64,000 nt of DNA from Amanita rubescens. Lineage: Eukaryota > Basidiomycota > Agaricomycetes > Agaricales > Amanitaceae. Where the stretch lies: assembly GCA_015039365.1 (NCBI GenBank), contig WION01000111.1, forward strand, positions 1 through 64,000, read 5' to 3'. Of this stretch, positions 42,957 to 53,288 are shown one piece after another (position 1 is the first letter of the stretch; the number at the start of each line of letters is the position of its first letter). The position numbers and the translations under genes are program-made. The notes beneath the pieces were generated by a model. It made no database searches. It was not told where the DNA came from and saw only the letters and a program-made list of their open reading frames with translations.

Positions 42957-43383
42957 TGTTACAAACGTACGTCATGGCCTATCTTTTTTTATCTTATCGA
43001 CTATGTCATCCCTCCTACGTCATTGTATGCATATGCATTCCATCTGGAACATTCGTCGTTTATCATATGCTATTTCATTTTATCACATGCAAGTCGATTA
43101 TCACATGTAAACCGTTTCATTATCACATGCAACCGTTTCGTTATCACATGCATTCTTACTTACTATATTTGCGTATATACCTTGTACTATAAGACACGCA
43201 AATATATGACTAGACTTCAGTCTAGTTTTAACAGTCAAAATCTGTCTCGTTATCGTCTAAGCTCCCTTGAGGACTTATCCGATAACACTCTTATTCTTTG
43301 AACGTTCTTAAGTGCCGGAATTCCCTTGAGGAACCTACGGTGCCTGATAAGCTTGACTTAACAGTGAACGAACAAACGTAACA
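42957..43383 (+). repeat. 3' LTR of G2
   Basis: 427 bp, one base different from 34,885-35,311 (TATACGAC against TATATGAC). Followed by the TSD ACCAT. Confidence 0.95.
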
Positions 43384-43388
43384 ACCAT

Positions 43389-43600
43389 TGTGTACGTAGT
43401 TGTACTTAGCGAATTATCACCCCAGCTTCGTTCCGAGTTTGATTCCTTCCGTTCCCTTCGTTCCTCGGTGCTTTGGACACCTTCCACTCGTTCACCTTCG
43501 TCTTCGGCACTCTCTCTGCCTCCGAGGCACCCCCAGGACTGACCTCCGAAGCCCCTTTGGCCGAACGCACTTCCGCATCGGCCTTCTTCTGATCGTTTCA
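43389..43600 (+). repeat. 5' LTR of E3, right part
   Basis: The remaining 212 bp of the E3 5' LTR after the G2 insertion. It ends CGTTTCA. A TGGAGCCCACCGCGAGG sequence at 43,603 could be a tRNA-type primer site; unlike M, G2 and E4, no self-complementary LTR partner is visible. Confidence 0.9.
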
Positions 43601-43984
43601 ACTGGAGCCCACCGCGAGGGGCTCTTAGGTCAGTCCGTCGGTCATTCCTTTCACCCAACCGCTGCACAGAAACCATCGGACAAGTTCTGGTGTCACTTGG
43701 AATCCGCTCCGAGCCACTCCAAGCACTCTGCCAGCCCTCCCATAGCTCAGAGACCATACCCCGCCGACCTTTCTTCAATTATACCCTCCCTGCTCTTTAC
43801 ACTGCAGTAGCTTCACCACCTGGCCCCACAGCACCAGCACAGCATCAGCCGAACAACGCCCACACGTTCCACTACTCCCGATCCAGCTCCGATCGATCAA
43901 TAGCTTTTGCCCCTGAATCCCTTACCCGATCCACCTCGCTTTCCATCAGAACAGCTTGCTTCGCTTCGGCCTGCCAGTAACATC

Positions 43985-45517
43985 ATGACCAAACCAAACC
44001 GCCGCATGCCCATCCGAACGAACAAGGAGGCACCCTGCTTCCGAGGCACTGCCGCTGGTCTTGAGAGATACCTCGAAGATATCGAGATGATCTGCGAGGA
44101 TAGACAACGCTCCGGAGATGCTGAACTGATCAAATGGGCTGTCTACTATACCGATGAGAAATCTTCCGAGATCTGGAGAGCCGCTTGGGACACCCTATTG
44201 GATCTGAAAACCTGGGATGCATTTAAGAAAGCGATTTCCGAGATCTACCCCGAGGCACAGCCCGATCGCCGCCACACTATTGCAGCACTACACGCCATTT
44301 CCGGCCGCTTCTCAGCGCAAAATGTTGCATCGGAGACAGCCCTTGCTGAGTATCACAGGGAATTTTCCGGAACAGCTCAATACCTCATCGGAAAGCACCA
44401 CATGACACGCCGTGAGGCAAGCATCATGTACATGTCCGCATTCCCTCCCGAGCTCCGACCCGATATCACTACTCGGCTCACAATCAAGTACCCGGATGTC
44501 CACCCCGATGATGGCTATGATCTAAAGGACATGAATAGTGCCGCACAATTCATTATCAGCTCAAGGTCTGCTATAGCCTTGCTCGCCGCAACCACCCCAC
44601 AAGCTCCGACGCCTCTGACACCTATCCCTACTCCCCCTCCGAGCACTGCCTTCGCTCCGAGCACAGCTTCCACCCATCTCCTTAGCGGATGCATTTTCTG
44701 CGGAGATATCAATCATCGGATGACCTGGTGCCATATCAGGGATGAATACGCAAGGCAAGGGAAGATCAAAATAGTCAACGGACGGATTCAATTTTTGGAC
44801 GGCAACGAACCGAATGCATTCCAATACCGCCACTTCGGACAATGGTTCAAAGAACGCATCGATGTATGGCTGCTGAGGTACACACAGCCGACCGCTCCGA
44901 AGCCATTTGTGTCCTCCAACTACTTCCTGGAAGCTCTAGACCACTCCGGAACGCATACCGCCGAGCCTGTCAATACTGAAGAACTGCAAAACGTACATAC
45001 GACTCCGACGCACATACACATTAGCACCACGATCCCTAATCAATCCACGCTCCCTAATACCACCCCCTCCGAACCCTCTGAACCCTCCAGACCCTCCGAC
45101 GCTCCTACCACTACAACACATGATACCACCGAGACCTCCGAGGCTCCTGATGACCCCACCACTGCTACGCCAATTTCTGCCACCCCGGAAACCCTCGGCG
45201 ACCCCATCGCCGAAGTCTTTATCATTTCCGAGCCATCTGGCATCCCAACAGCTGCCATTCCGAGACCTGATTCCACCGAAATTCCGACCGCCGCCCTGAC
45301 CACCTGCACGATTGAAGAAAGCAAGATGAGAAGAACCCACCCACCACTTCCCTTCTACTTTCTATCACCATCCGACCTCTCCGACCTGACCAGGAGGTCA
45401 GTATTAAAAGTACCCAGGAGGTGTAACGAGCCGATTCCGGCTACGTTGGAACCGATCTCCGAAACCTTCCAAAGCTCCCCGAAGCACTCCGAGCCTATAC
45501 TCGACCCCGGAGGATGA
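43985..45517 (+). CDS. E3 Gag-like protein
   Basis: About 510 residues from ATG 43,985; the frame is open further upstream. It has a capsid-like helical part (ERYLEDIEMICEDRQRSGD; IWRAAWDTLLDL) and a zinc knuckle CIFCGDINHRMTWC, then a long Pro/Thr/Ser-rich tail. The stop lies 96 bp inside the 3' LTR, so the C-terminus is encoded by LTR sequence. Protein sequence differs strongly from the G, M and E4 Gags, so it is a separate lineage and not a simple deletion of one of them. Confidence 0.85.
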   Translation: MTKPNRRMPIRTNKEAPCFRGTAAGLERYLEDIEMICEDRQRSGDAELIKWAVYYTDEKSSEIWRAAWDTLLDLKTWDAFKKAISEIYPEAQPDRRHTIAALHAISGRFSAQNVASETALAEYHREFSGTAQYLIGKHHMTRREASIMYMSAFPPELRPDITTRLTIKYPDVHPDDGYDLKDMNSAAQFIISSRSAIALLAATTPQAPTPLTPIPTPPPSTAFAPSTASTHLLSGCIFCGDINHRMTWCHIRDEYARQGKIKIVNGRIQFLDGNEPNAFQYRHFGQWFKERIDVWLLRYTQPTAPKPFVSSNYFLEALDHSGTHTAEPVNTEELQNVHTTPTHIHISTTIPNQSTLPNTTPSEPSEPSRPSDAPTTTTHDTTETSEAPDDPTTATPISATPETLGDPIAEVFIISEPSGIPTAAIPRPDSTEIPTAALTTCTIEESKMRRTHPPLPFYFLSPSDLSDLTRRSVLKVPRRCNEPIPATLEPISETFQSSPKHSEPILDPGG

Positions 45518-45818
45518 TCGTTTGTGTTCGGACGCATGCACAGGCCTCGGACTCGGTGCAGGAATTGTCACATGGTCACCTCGTGCCTCCGTAGTATATA
45601 TACCATTGTGTACGTAGTTGTACTTAGCGAATTATCACCCCAGCTTCGTTCCGAGTTTGATTCCTTCCGTTCCCTTCGTTCCTCGGTGCTTCGGACACCT
45701 TCCACTCGTTCACCTTCGTCTTCGGCACTCTCTCTGCCTCCGAGGCACCCCCAGGACTGACCTCCGAAGCCCCTTTGGCCGAACGCACTTCCGCATCGGC
45801 CTTCTTCTGATCGTTTCA
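45422..45818 (+). repeat. 3' LTR of E3
   Basis: 397 bp, uninterrupted. It shows the empty target site of G2. A TATATATACC box lies at about 45,594-45,603. Confidence 0.95.
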
Positions 45819-46290
45819 CCGTCAGGAGAGTCCAATAAAGAAGATGATAAAAACCCTTTTTCTGAAGAAGAAAAAGAAGAAGAATCCCAGGATAAACTTG
45901 AATACGCACCTGGAACCGAAGACGTTGTTATACCCACAGTCAAAGAACAAGTTGAAGACGAAACCTCAGCTCAACTCATCGCTTCCTTATCCCTTGTAAC
46001 TGGACCGAAACTTGAAGCTACACGACCCGCACCATTACCCCCTGTTATTTTTCCATACTTGTTTACCCCACCAATCAATCCATTTCCTTCTAGAAAAGGG
46101 AAACAATGAGATATGAGTGGATCAGGACCCCGGACCGAACCAAGGTCAGATCTACCGAAGATCAAACCTCCTAAACCGTTTGAAGGAGATCGAAAATATC
46201 TCAATCCATTCATAGCAAAAGCTGAATTATTCATGAAAATGAATAAGATGACAAACCCCCAAGATAAAATACAGTTCATTATGTATCACA
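45819..46290 (+). pseudogene. G1 Gag fragment between E3 and E4
   Basis: Matches G2 35,838-36,318: acidic linker, then KPFEGDRKYLNPFIAKAEL. AACAATGAG at about 46,105 replaces a CGA codon with a stop (TGA). It ends at the TCACA where E4 inserted and resumes at 55,514. Confidence 0.85.
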
Positions 46291-46445
46291 TGTTACAACA
46301 AGGTACGGACTCCCGCATTATGCTTACATGACACATTGGACATGTTTATTTCTTTATGCATACCTTATCCATCTCATCCCTTATGCTCGATTCATACGGA
46401 CTAACTCGTTCCTTTTGATACCACTCCCCTTATTCCACATATGAC

Positions 46446-47523
46446 TAGTGATTCAAGGTCCGGTCCGGTCCGGTTTTTTTTCCTTTTTTGGAAAGACCGA
46501 AACCGGACCAGTCTCAGGGTGTCCCTGATATCGAAAAGACCGGAACCGGACCGCTTAAGACCGCAAGACCGGTCTTAATTTAAAAAAAGACCGGTTAAGA
46601 CTGGTCCAGGACTGGTCCTGGTCTGGACTGGTCTTGGACTGGTCTGGACTGGTCTTGGACTGGTCTAGACCAGTCCTTACATTAGTTTCTATGTCCCTAT
46701 GTCTCCAATACAACAATTTAAAACTACAAAACTTCATAAATATCAATATGTTCCTAACCCTCACCCTCTCACACCCTCTCACACCCAGCTGCACTCAGAT
46801 GAGCCACATAAAACCATTTTTGATGATGCCAGGAGACTGCCAAACATTGCCAAAGAGATTGCCAAAGAGATCACCAAAGAGAGAATGAAGCCCAGTGTTG
46901 CTGACCCTCACCCTCCCACTGCTCAGCTTGTCCCATTAGACCCCACTCCACCCCCTCACATCATCTCACACCCAGTTGCACTCCAGATAAGCCACATTAA
47001 ACCATTTTTAATGATGCCAGGAGACTGCCAAACATTGCCAAAGAGATTGCCAAAGAGATCACCAAAGAGAGAATGAAGCCCAGTGTTGCTGACCCTCACC
47101 CTCCCACTATTCAACTATGTTCCATTGGATGTACTAGAGCATACCTAGATTAGTTAATTTCAGAATACCTTACCTGGAGTGTTGCAACAACAGATGTTTT
47201 CAAAATTCACATGTTATATATAACTTTAGACAAACTTTACTACTGTGAACTCAAATCTCAACCGTTTTTTATGTTTCAATACTCAAAAAAAAGCTAAAAT
47301 ATAGGGGAACATGACTGTGTTGGTCACATGTGACAATTAGCGGTCTAGGACCGGTCTAGACCGGTCTTTTGCGGTTTTTTTGATTTTAAAAATTTAAAAA
47401 GACCGGAACCGGACTGCCCTTGGACCTCCTAAGACCTGAGACTGCAGTCCGGTCCAAATCGGTCCTGGTCCGGTCCAGTTCCGGTCTTTTTCGGTCCTGA
47501 GAGACTGGAAATAGAAACACTAT
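46446..47523. mobile_element. Non-autonomous hAT-type DNA transposon
   Basis: About 1,078 bp flanked by the 8-bp TSD CATATGAC (46,438-46,445 and 47,524-47,531); the uninterrupted site is in the 3' LTR of E4. Ends are short inverted repeats: TAGTGATTC on the left; the right end reads TAGTGTTTC on the opposite strand after one extra base. Both ends carry subterminal arrays of GGTCCGGT/GACCGGTC units. The core has no transposase, is nearly free of CpG, and contains a direct repeat. An 8-bp TSD and TAGTG ends are typical of hAT. Confidence 0.85.
46780..47107. repeat. Direct repeat inside the hAT element
   Basis: Two copies of about 140 bp with a 188-bp offset (about 46,780-46,919 and 46,968-47,107), sharing TGCCAAACATTGCCAAAGAG and the following text almost without change. 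Confidence 0.85.
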
Positions 47524-47829
47524 CATATGACGCCATCTTTATACCTATATTCGTACTTACCTTTATACATTAATTAGTACGTCTCATTGTACTTGCTAGT
47601 ATAAGTACCGCCTGTATTCTAGAGTCGAACCCTAAGTTCGACTTAGCTGTTTATTGTCATCTGGCAATATAACCGTACTCCTAACTCATCTACCACAATC
47701 GTCCTCAGATCCTAAGTCAACGTCTTGACTTAGTATTGAACTTATAATCTTAACGTTTGACTTAAGACTTGTAATCGTGACTAGAGTTGCCGTTGCAACT
47801 TAGGTTGAGATTAACGAGTTCGTAACAAT

Positions 47830-47842
47830 TAAGTTGAACTTA
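47830..47842 (+). promoter_or_regulatory. Self-priming site (PBS) of E4
   Basis: TAAGTTGAACTTA directly after the LTR is the exact complement of TAAGTTCAACTTA in the 3' LTR (55,319-55,331), and of the 5' LTR copy with one mismatch. Same layout as in M and G2. Confidence 0.6.
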
Positions 47843-47949
47843 TCAATAAGCCTGAACATCGATTCATTGGCATTTGATAACACACACTTCGACGAACTTC
47901 CGGAAAGCCAGCCCGTAGGTTACTGGCCACATTGTCAAAACGGATTGGA

Positions 47950-49661
47950 GAGCTCCACCAAATAGAGCTAAAAGAGATCACAGAGGGAATTACGTTCTTG
48001 ACGGATACTACGTCAGACTAAACAGTGCAACTCGAACCTGGGAAGATACAGGAGGACATCCAGTTAAAGAAACAGAATTCTGGATACCCCAAACAGAAAC
48101 TAGACCTCCGAACGAATCATACTATTACTTCACAGATCTATATCTTCAGGAACAACACATCAGATTTGATCACCTTACAGAACGTTGGATAGCATCCAAA
48201 ACACAAGAATTTGTCCCTAATGAATACTTCAACACCCCTAGGTGGATACAGGGAACTGTTGACGCTCTACCGGAAAACCTAAGACCAGGATATCCCCATC
48301 CCAAACCGACAACTGAGAAAGGCAAAAAGAAAGCAAACTTTGGCCTAAACGATAGTGAATCTGAGAACGAAGATAAACCAGATCAAAATCCCGATCTATC
48401 TCTCAATTTTCTCAGTGACCTTTCAGTTGGAACGACACCAACACCTGCCCAACAACCGACCAATCCCGAACCAGGTCCTTCGAACCCTAAAGAACAAAAG
48501 GACGAAGAAGACCCGTTTGACCCTGACAGAATCGAAGTGGACGAACCTAAACCCGATCCAACACCACCACGCAGAGATCCATCACCCCCGCCATCACCAA
48601 GAATGTCTGGAGGAACCACAGACCCTACACCCAACCCACGAACACCTAGTTTAATCAGAGATCTTCCTGAATTCAAAGGAAAGCAAAAGGATGCCAATAC
48701 ATTCATAGAAGACATCGAAATCTTCTTTGACATGAACCCTGAGCGGATGAACACAGACCGCCTAAAAATCCTTGCTGCCCTGAATAAGATCTCAGACAGA
48801 GCTAGACAATGGAAGAAGAATAAATTAGCAGAATTACGAAAATCACGCGCCACAACCGAAGGAGGCGTAACGAGACCTGCTTTATTCGATGATTGGGATG
48901 CATTTAAACTGTCATTCTTGACAGATTGGGGAGAAGTTGATCCAAGTGGAAACGCGTACACAAAGATTCTCAATCTACAGAACAGATCGTCCATGAAAGG
49001 AAAGAAACAGATGACCTTACCAAATTAAGTAAATCAGTTCAAGGAACAGATTACGAAAGCTGGAATTGAAGGAGAAGCAGCATTCCATATGTTCGGAAAA
49101 GGACTCACAGCACCAGAGTTTGAAAAAGCAATGCTCATGAACCCAAAAACATTACAAGACTGGTACGACATTGCTATCAAACTCGACAACATCCGAACCC
49201 GTTCATACGCTTATTCCCCTTGATCTGGAAATGGTCATTCATCATCCTCTCATAACGACGAATCTTGGGCTATGCAGATCGATCACAAATATCTAGAACA
49301 AGAAGCAGACCCAGAATTAGAAATGGTGATCAGATCTATGTCCAAAGAAGAAAGAGAACGCTACATCAGAGACGGTTTATGTTTCATCTGTGGAATCAAA
49401 GGACACATGTCAGGGCAATGCCCAAAGAAGAAAAGAAACAAAGGGAAAGGCCGATTTAAAGGAGGAAAGAAAAGAGGATTTGCACCCAAACGTCATATTC
49501 GAGCCACATCAAATGATGATGACGGAAATTGGGAAGAAGAAGAAGTCCGAGAGTCTAAACCAAATTACACCAAGAACATCCGAGCGCTGATGAAAGGGAT
49601 GTCACTCGACGAAAAGAATGATCTTTTACTATCTCTTGCCGACGATAACAAGGATTTTTAA
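47950..49661 (+). pseudogene. E4 Gag, broken
   Basis: The N-terminal AUG-less domain is readable near 48,000-48,260 (TEFWIPQTETRPPNESYYY; QEFVPNEYFNTPRWIQG). Capsid-like helices (GRINTDRL-type text at 48,730-48,780) and the zinc knuckle CFICGIKGHMSGQC follow. In-frame stops occur at 49,026 (TAA) and about 49,221 (TGA). It ends at TAA 49,661 next to GGATTTT (49,652-49,658), so the frameshift layout is preserved. Confidence 0.85.
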
Positions 49662-52600
49662 CAGTGGGACTCATGACAGTGGATGAAGTTCCAGAATTAT
49701 CAGATTCAACTCTCGATATATCTCATGTAACAGTACAATCTATTTCGAAATGAAGATTATCTGTCCCTATCAAAGTTGAAACTGAAAATGACACTGAAAA
49801 CCTTGTTGCCCTTATCGACTGCGGAGCCGAAGGGATATTTGTTGACAAAAGGATAGCACAAATGGAGAAAACGAAAAACTTCACGACCAATTAGAGTTTA
49901 TAACGTCGATGGCACCATAAACAAAGAAGGAGAAATTGATGAACAATGTCTTATCACCTTTGAAATGAACGGAAAACACATGACCGAATGGTTTTACGTA
50001 TCAGCAATAGGAAAACAAACAATCATACTGGGGCTTCCTTGGCTAGAGAAGCACAACCCAGATGTAAATTGGAAAGAAAAGACTCTAGAGTTCCGAGACT
50101 CTGAACAGGACAAGATCAAGGCATCACTTCGGAGCATCTGTCATCAAATCGACAGAATAGCTATGCCTGAATGGGAAGAAGATCTCGTCATCGGATATTT
50201 GATGTCACACAAAGGATCGCAGATGACAGATCACGGATGGAACACGCACACATTTGAGGCTATAGGAAACTGGACAGAAGATGAATACGATCAAGTAACT
50301 ATCGCGCGATATACACCAGCTCAACAAATGGAACACAAGTACCATCAAACAGAGGAGGTTTACACGCTCCCTCCTGAATACTCGGCATGGAGAGATGTAT
50401 TCGAGAAAAAAGCAAGTGAACGATTCCCAGAAAGCTGATCCTGGGATCACCAGATAGAACTTCGCGATGATTTCATACCAAAAAGAGGAAAAATCTATCC
50501 CTTATCTCCGAAACAGCAGAACACACTGGACGAATGGATTAAAGAACACGTTGAAAAAGGCTACATCAGACCATCAAAATCACCGCAGGCATCACCTTTC
50601 TTCTTTGTAGAAAAGAAAGAAGCACAAAAATTACGACCCTGCCAAGACTATCGATACTTGAACGAATATACCAAACCAAATGCATATCCACTACCCCTTA
50701 TCTCTGATCTCATGATCAAACTCAAGGATTCGGAATACTTTACGAAACTGGATATCCGTTGGGGATACAATAACGTTCAAATCAAGGAATCTGACAGATG
50801 GAAAGCCGCCTTTATCACCAATCGAGGTTTATTTGAACCTAACATCATGTTCTTTGGATTATGAAATTCACCAGCAATGTTTCAAGCTATGATGGACGAT
50901 TATTTCAGGGATTTTACAGAAAAAGGATGGCTCGTCATCTACATGGATGACATGCTAATACACGTGCGCACTAAAGAAGAACTCGAGATTCGAACAAAAC
51001 AAGTACTTGAACGATTACAGAAACACGATCTTTACCTCAAGCTTGAAAAGTGTAAATTCGCTGCCAAAGAAGTTGATTTTCTAGGCACCGTCATATCCAA
51101 AAATACAATAAAAATGGACCTGATCAAACTTGCCGGAATCAGGGACTGGCCAACCCCTTCTACCGTTAAACAAGTTAGATCCTTTTTAGGATTCGGAAAT
51201 TACTATCCAAGGTTTATTTTCGGATTCGCCCACCTTGCACGACCCCTGCACGACCTAACGAAGAAAAACAAACTATGGACATGGACCGCTGAATGCCAAG
51301 TCGCATTTGATCTATTAAAAGAACGCTTCACATCCGCACCTGTCTTAATGATGCCCGATGTTAACAAACCCTTTATTCTACAAACGGATGCATCAGACCG
51401 CGCAATTGGAGCAGTCCTTATGCAAAAAGATGACAATGGCGACTTACACCCATGCGGATACCTATCCCACGCACTAACACCGACTGAAACACGATGGCAA
51501 ATCTATGACCGAGAATTATTCGCCATCTACTACGCTCTTTATAACGAATGGAGATACCTGCTTGAAGGAGCAGAACACCCTGTCATTATTCATTGCGACC
51601 ACAAGAATCTACTTTATTATCGAGAACCACAACATCTTACAAACCGCCAAGCACGATGGTGGAACGACTTGTCTCGATTTAATATTAAATTAACCCACGT
51701 TCCTGGAGCAAAACTAATAATAGCGGACGCCCTATCCCGCCGACCCGATCATATGACAAAAGACGAACCAGAAGAGTTAATAACAATGCTCCCAAAAGAA
51801 CTCTTTATTCGCACAATCGCCGAAGATCTCCATGACAGAGCAATAGAAATAACTGTCAAAGATGAATTCGCTCAATCAATCAAGAAATGTCTAAAAGAAA
51901 AAGGAACACCGCCTTTACGCACAGCCCTTTCTGATTGGACCCTTGACGACAAATTAATCCTGTACAAAGGGAAATCTTTTATCCCTCCCGACGCCGATCT
52001 TCGCCAAGATATTATTAGAGATTTTCATGAATCACCAACAAGCGGACACCCCGGTTTCTTCAAAACACTCACCTTACTAAAGGAATATTACTGGTGGCCA
52101 TTAATGTCTAAAATGGTTAAACAGTTTATTGACGGATGCACAGCATGTCAACAAATGAAATCAAATACTCACCCTACTGCCGCACCTCTGATGCCAATCA
52201 AGTCACATGCACACCGACCCTTTCAACAAATAACTATGGATTTCATAACCGACTTACCCCAAAGTGACGGTTTTGATTCTATCTTTATCGTGGTCGATCA
52301 AGGACTTACAAAGGGAGTAATTCTCATGCCTTGTAACAAAACTATCACCGCCGACGAAACCGCCGACCTCTACATTTGGAACGTATTCAAAAATTTCGGT
52401 TTACCCAACGTCATGATCTCCGATCGAGGACCACAGTTTGCATCACATGTCTTCAATGGCATAATGGACTCATTAAAGATCAAACACAAAATGAGTACTG
52501 CCTTCCATCCACAAACCGATGGACAAACAGAGCGATATAATGCCGAATTAGAAGCTTATCTCCGAATATTCTGTGCCTATAAACCAGATACTTGGAACAA

Positions 52601-53267
52601 GATGATACCAATAGCACAATTCGCGCATAACTCACGCACTCATGAAGCGTTGAAACAATCGCCCTTTCAATTGATGTATGGAACATCCCCGGTTGCACTT
52701 CCCCTTGTCTCAAACAAGACAAACACACCAACTGCCGATAACTGCATCAACTCCTTGTTCCGCACACAAGAAGAAGCACTCGCCGCACATGATCTAGCAC
52801 ATGCTAAGATGATGGAGAGAACAACGAGAAAGACTAAACCATTCAAAGCCAATGACAAAGTATGGTTAGAGTCTAGGAACCTGAAGATTCCTTATCAGAG
52901 CAGAAAGCTCGCACCTAAACGAGAAGGTCCCTTTTCCATCAAAGAAGTCTTAGGACCGGTGACATATCGTCTCACACTACCAAGACAATGGAAAATCCAT
53001 AACGTATTCCACGCCGCCTTACTAACACTGTTCAAAGAGACTTCCTTTCATGGAACAACGGAAACAAGGCCCCCTCCCGATCTGATCGAAGGAGAGCAAG
53101 AATACGAAGTAGAAGCACTGCTTGCACATCGCAAGTTCAGAGGAAAATTACAGTTCCTTGTAAAGTGGAAAGGCTATGACACCAGCGAAAACACATGGGA
53201 ACCAGAAAATAACTTGACACATATGGAAGACCTCCTTCTAGAATATAAAAGACGAAGGAAACTTTGA
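49652..53267 (+). pseudogene. E4 Pol, broken
   Basis: Same domain order as M: protease, RT with IYMDDMLIH, RNase H (LQTDASDRAIGAVL), integrase (MDFITDLPQSDGFD, ISDRGPQF, STAFHPQTDGQTER) and chromodomain (FLVKWKGYDTSENTWEP). Defects: TGA at 49,751, a frameshift near 49,880, TGA at 50,436-50,438 (PES*SWDH) and TGA at 50,862-50,864 (FFGL*NSP). At least three of these sit where related copies have Arg, which fits CGA-to-TGA change. From 50,877 to the end the frame is open. Confidence 0.88.
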
Positions 53268-53288
53268 AAACGTCATTCACACACAACT

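Larger units (their letters stand above)
34885..43383 (+). mobile_element. Element G2: young Ty3/gypsy chromovirus with ORF3
   Basis: 8,499 bp, with 427-bp LTRs differing at one base (a CpG transition). TSD ACCAT at 34,880-34,884 and 43,384-43,388. The empty site is visible at 45,595-45,610 in the other E3 LTR (TATACCATTGTGTACG). Gag, Pol and ORF3 are open except for one TGA between protease and RT. The polypurine tract AGGAGAAGGG precedes the 3' LTR. It is the youngest insertion of the nest by LTR identity. Confidence 0.95.
34700..45818 (+). mobile_element. Element E3: gag-only non-autonomous LTR retrotransposon (interrupted by G2)
   Basis: Two 397-bp LTRs: 34,700-34,884 plus 43,389-43,600, and 45,422-45,818. 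The first is split by G2. Without G2 the element is about 2.6 kb and encodes only a Gag-like protein, with no Pol. TSD CCGT on both sides (ACCGT if the terminal A is counted); flanks rejoin as GAACCGT|CAGGAGAG, the uninterrupted G2 sequence at 35,842. LTRs differ at three sites, all CpG transitions. It must rely on enzymes from another element. Confidence 0.92.
46291..47827 (+). repeat. 5' LTR of E4, split by a hAT insertion
   Basis: LTR parts 46,291-46,445 and 47,532-47,827 (155 + 296 = 451 bp), equal in length to the 3' LTR. A TATA-like AGTATAAG lies near 47,600, followed about 30 bp later by the palindrome CTAAGTTCGACTTAG. Confidence 0.93.

Noticed and set aside
43400..43810. 136-codon frame across the E3 LTR and leader (and its copy at 45,618)
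   Set aside because: It appears in both LTRs, begins within LTR control sequence and shows no domain; treated as an LTR by-product.
46634..47076. Open frames inside the hAT element as a transposase
   Set aside because: They are short, partly built from a direct repeat, and carry no hAT motif.
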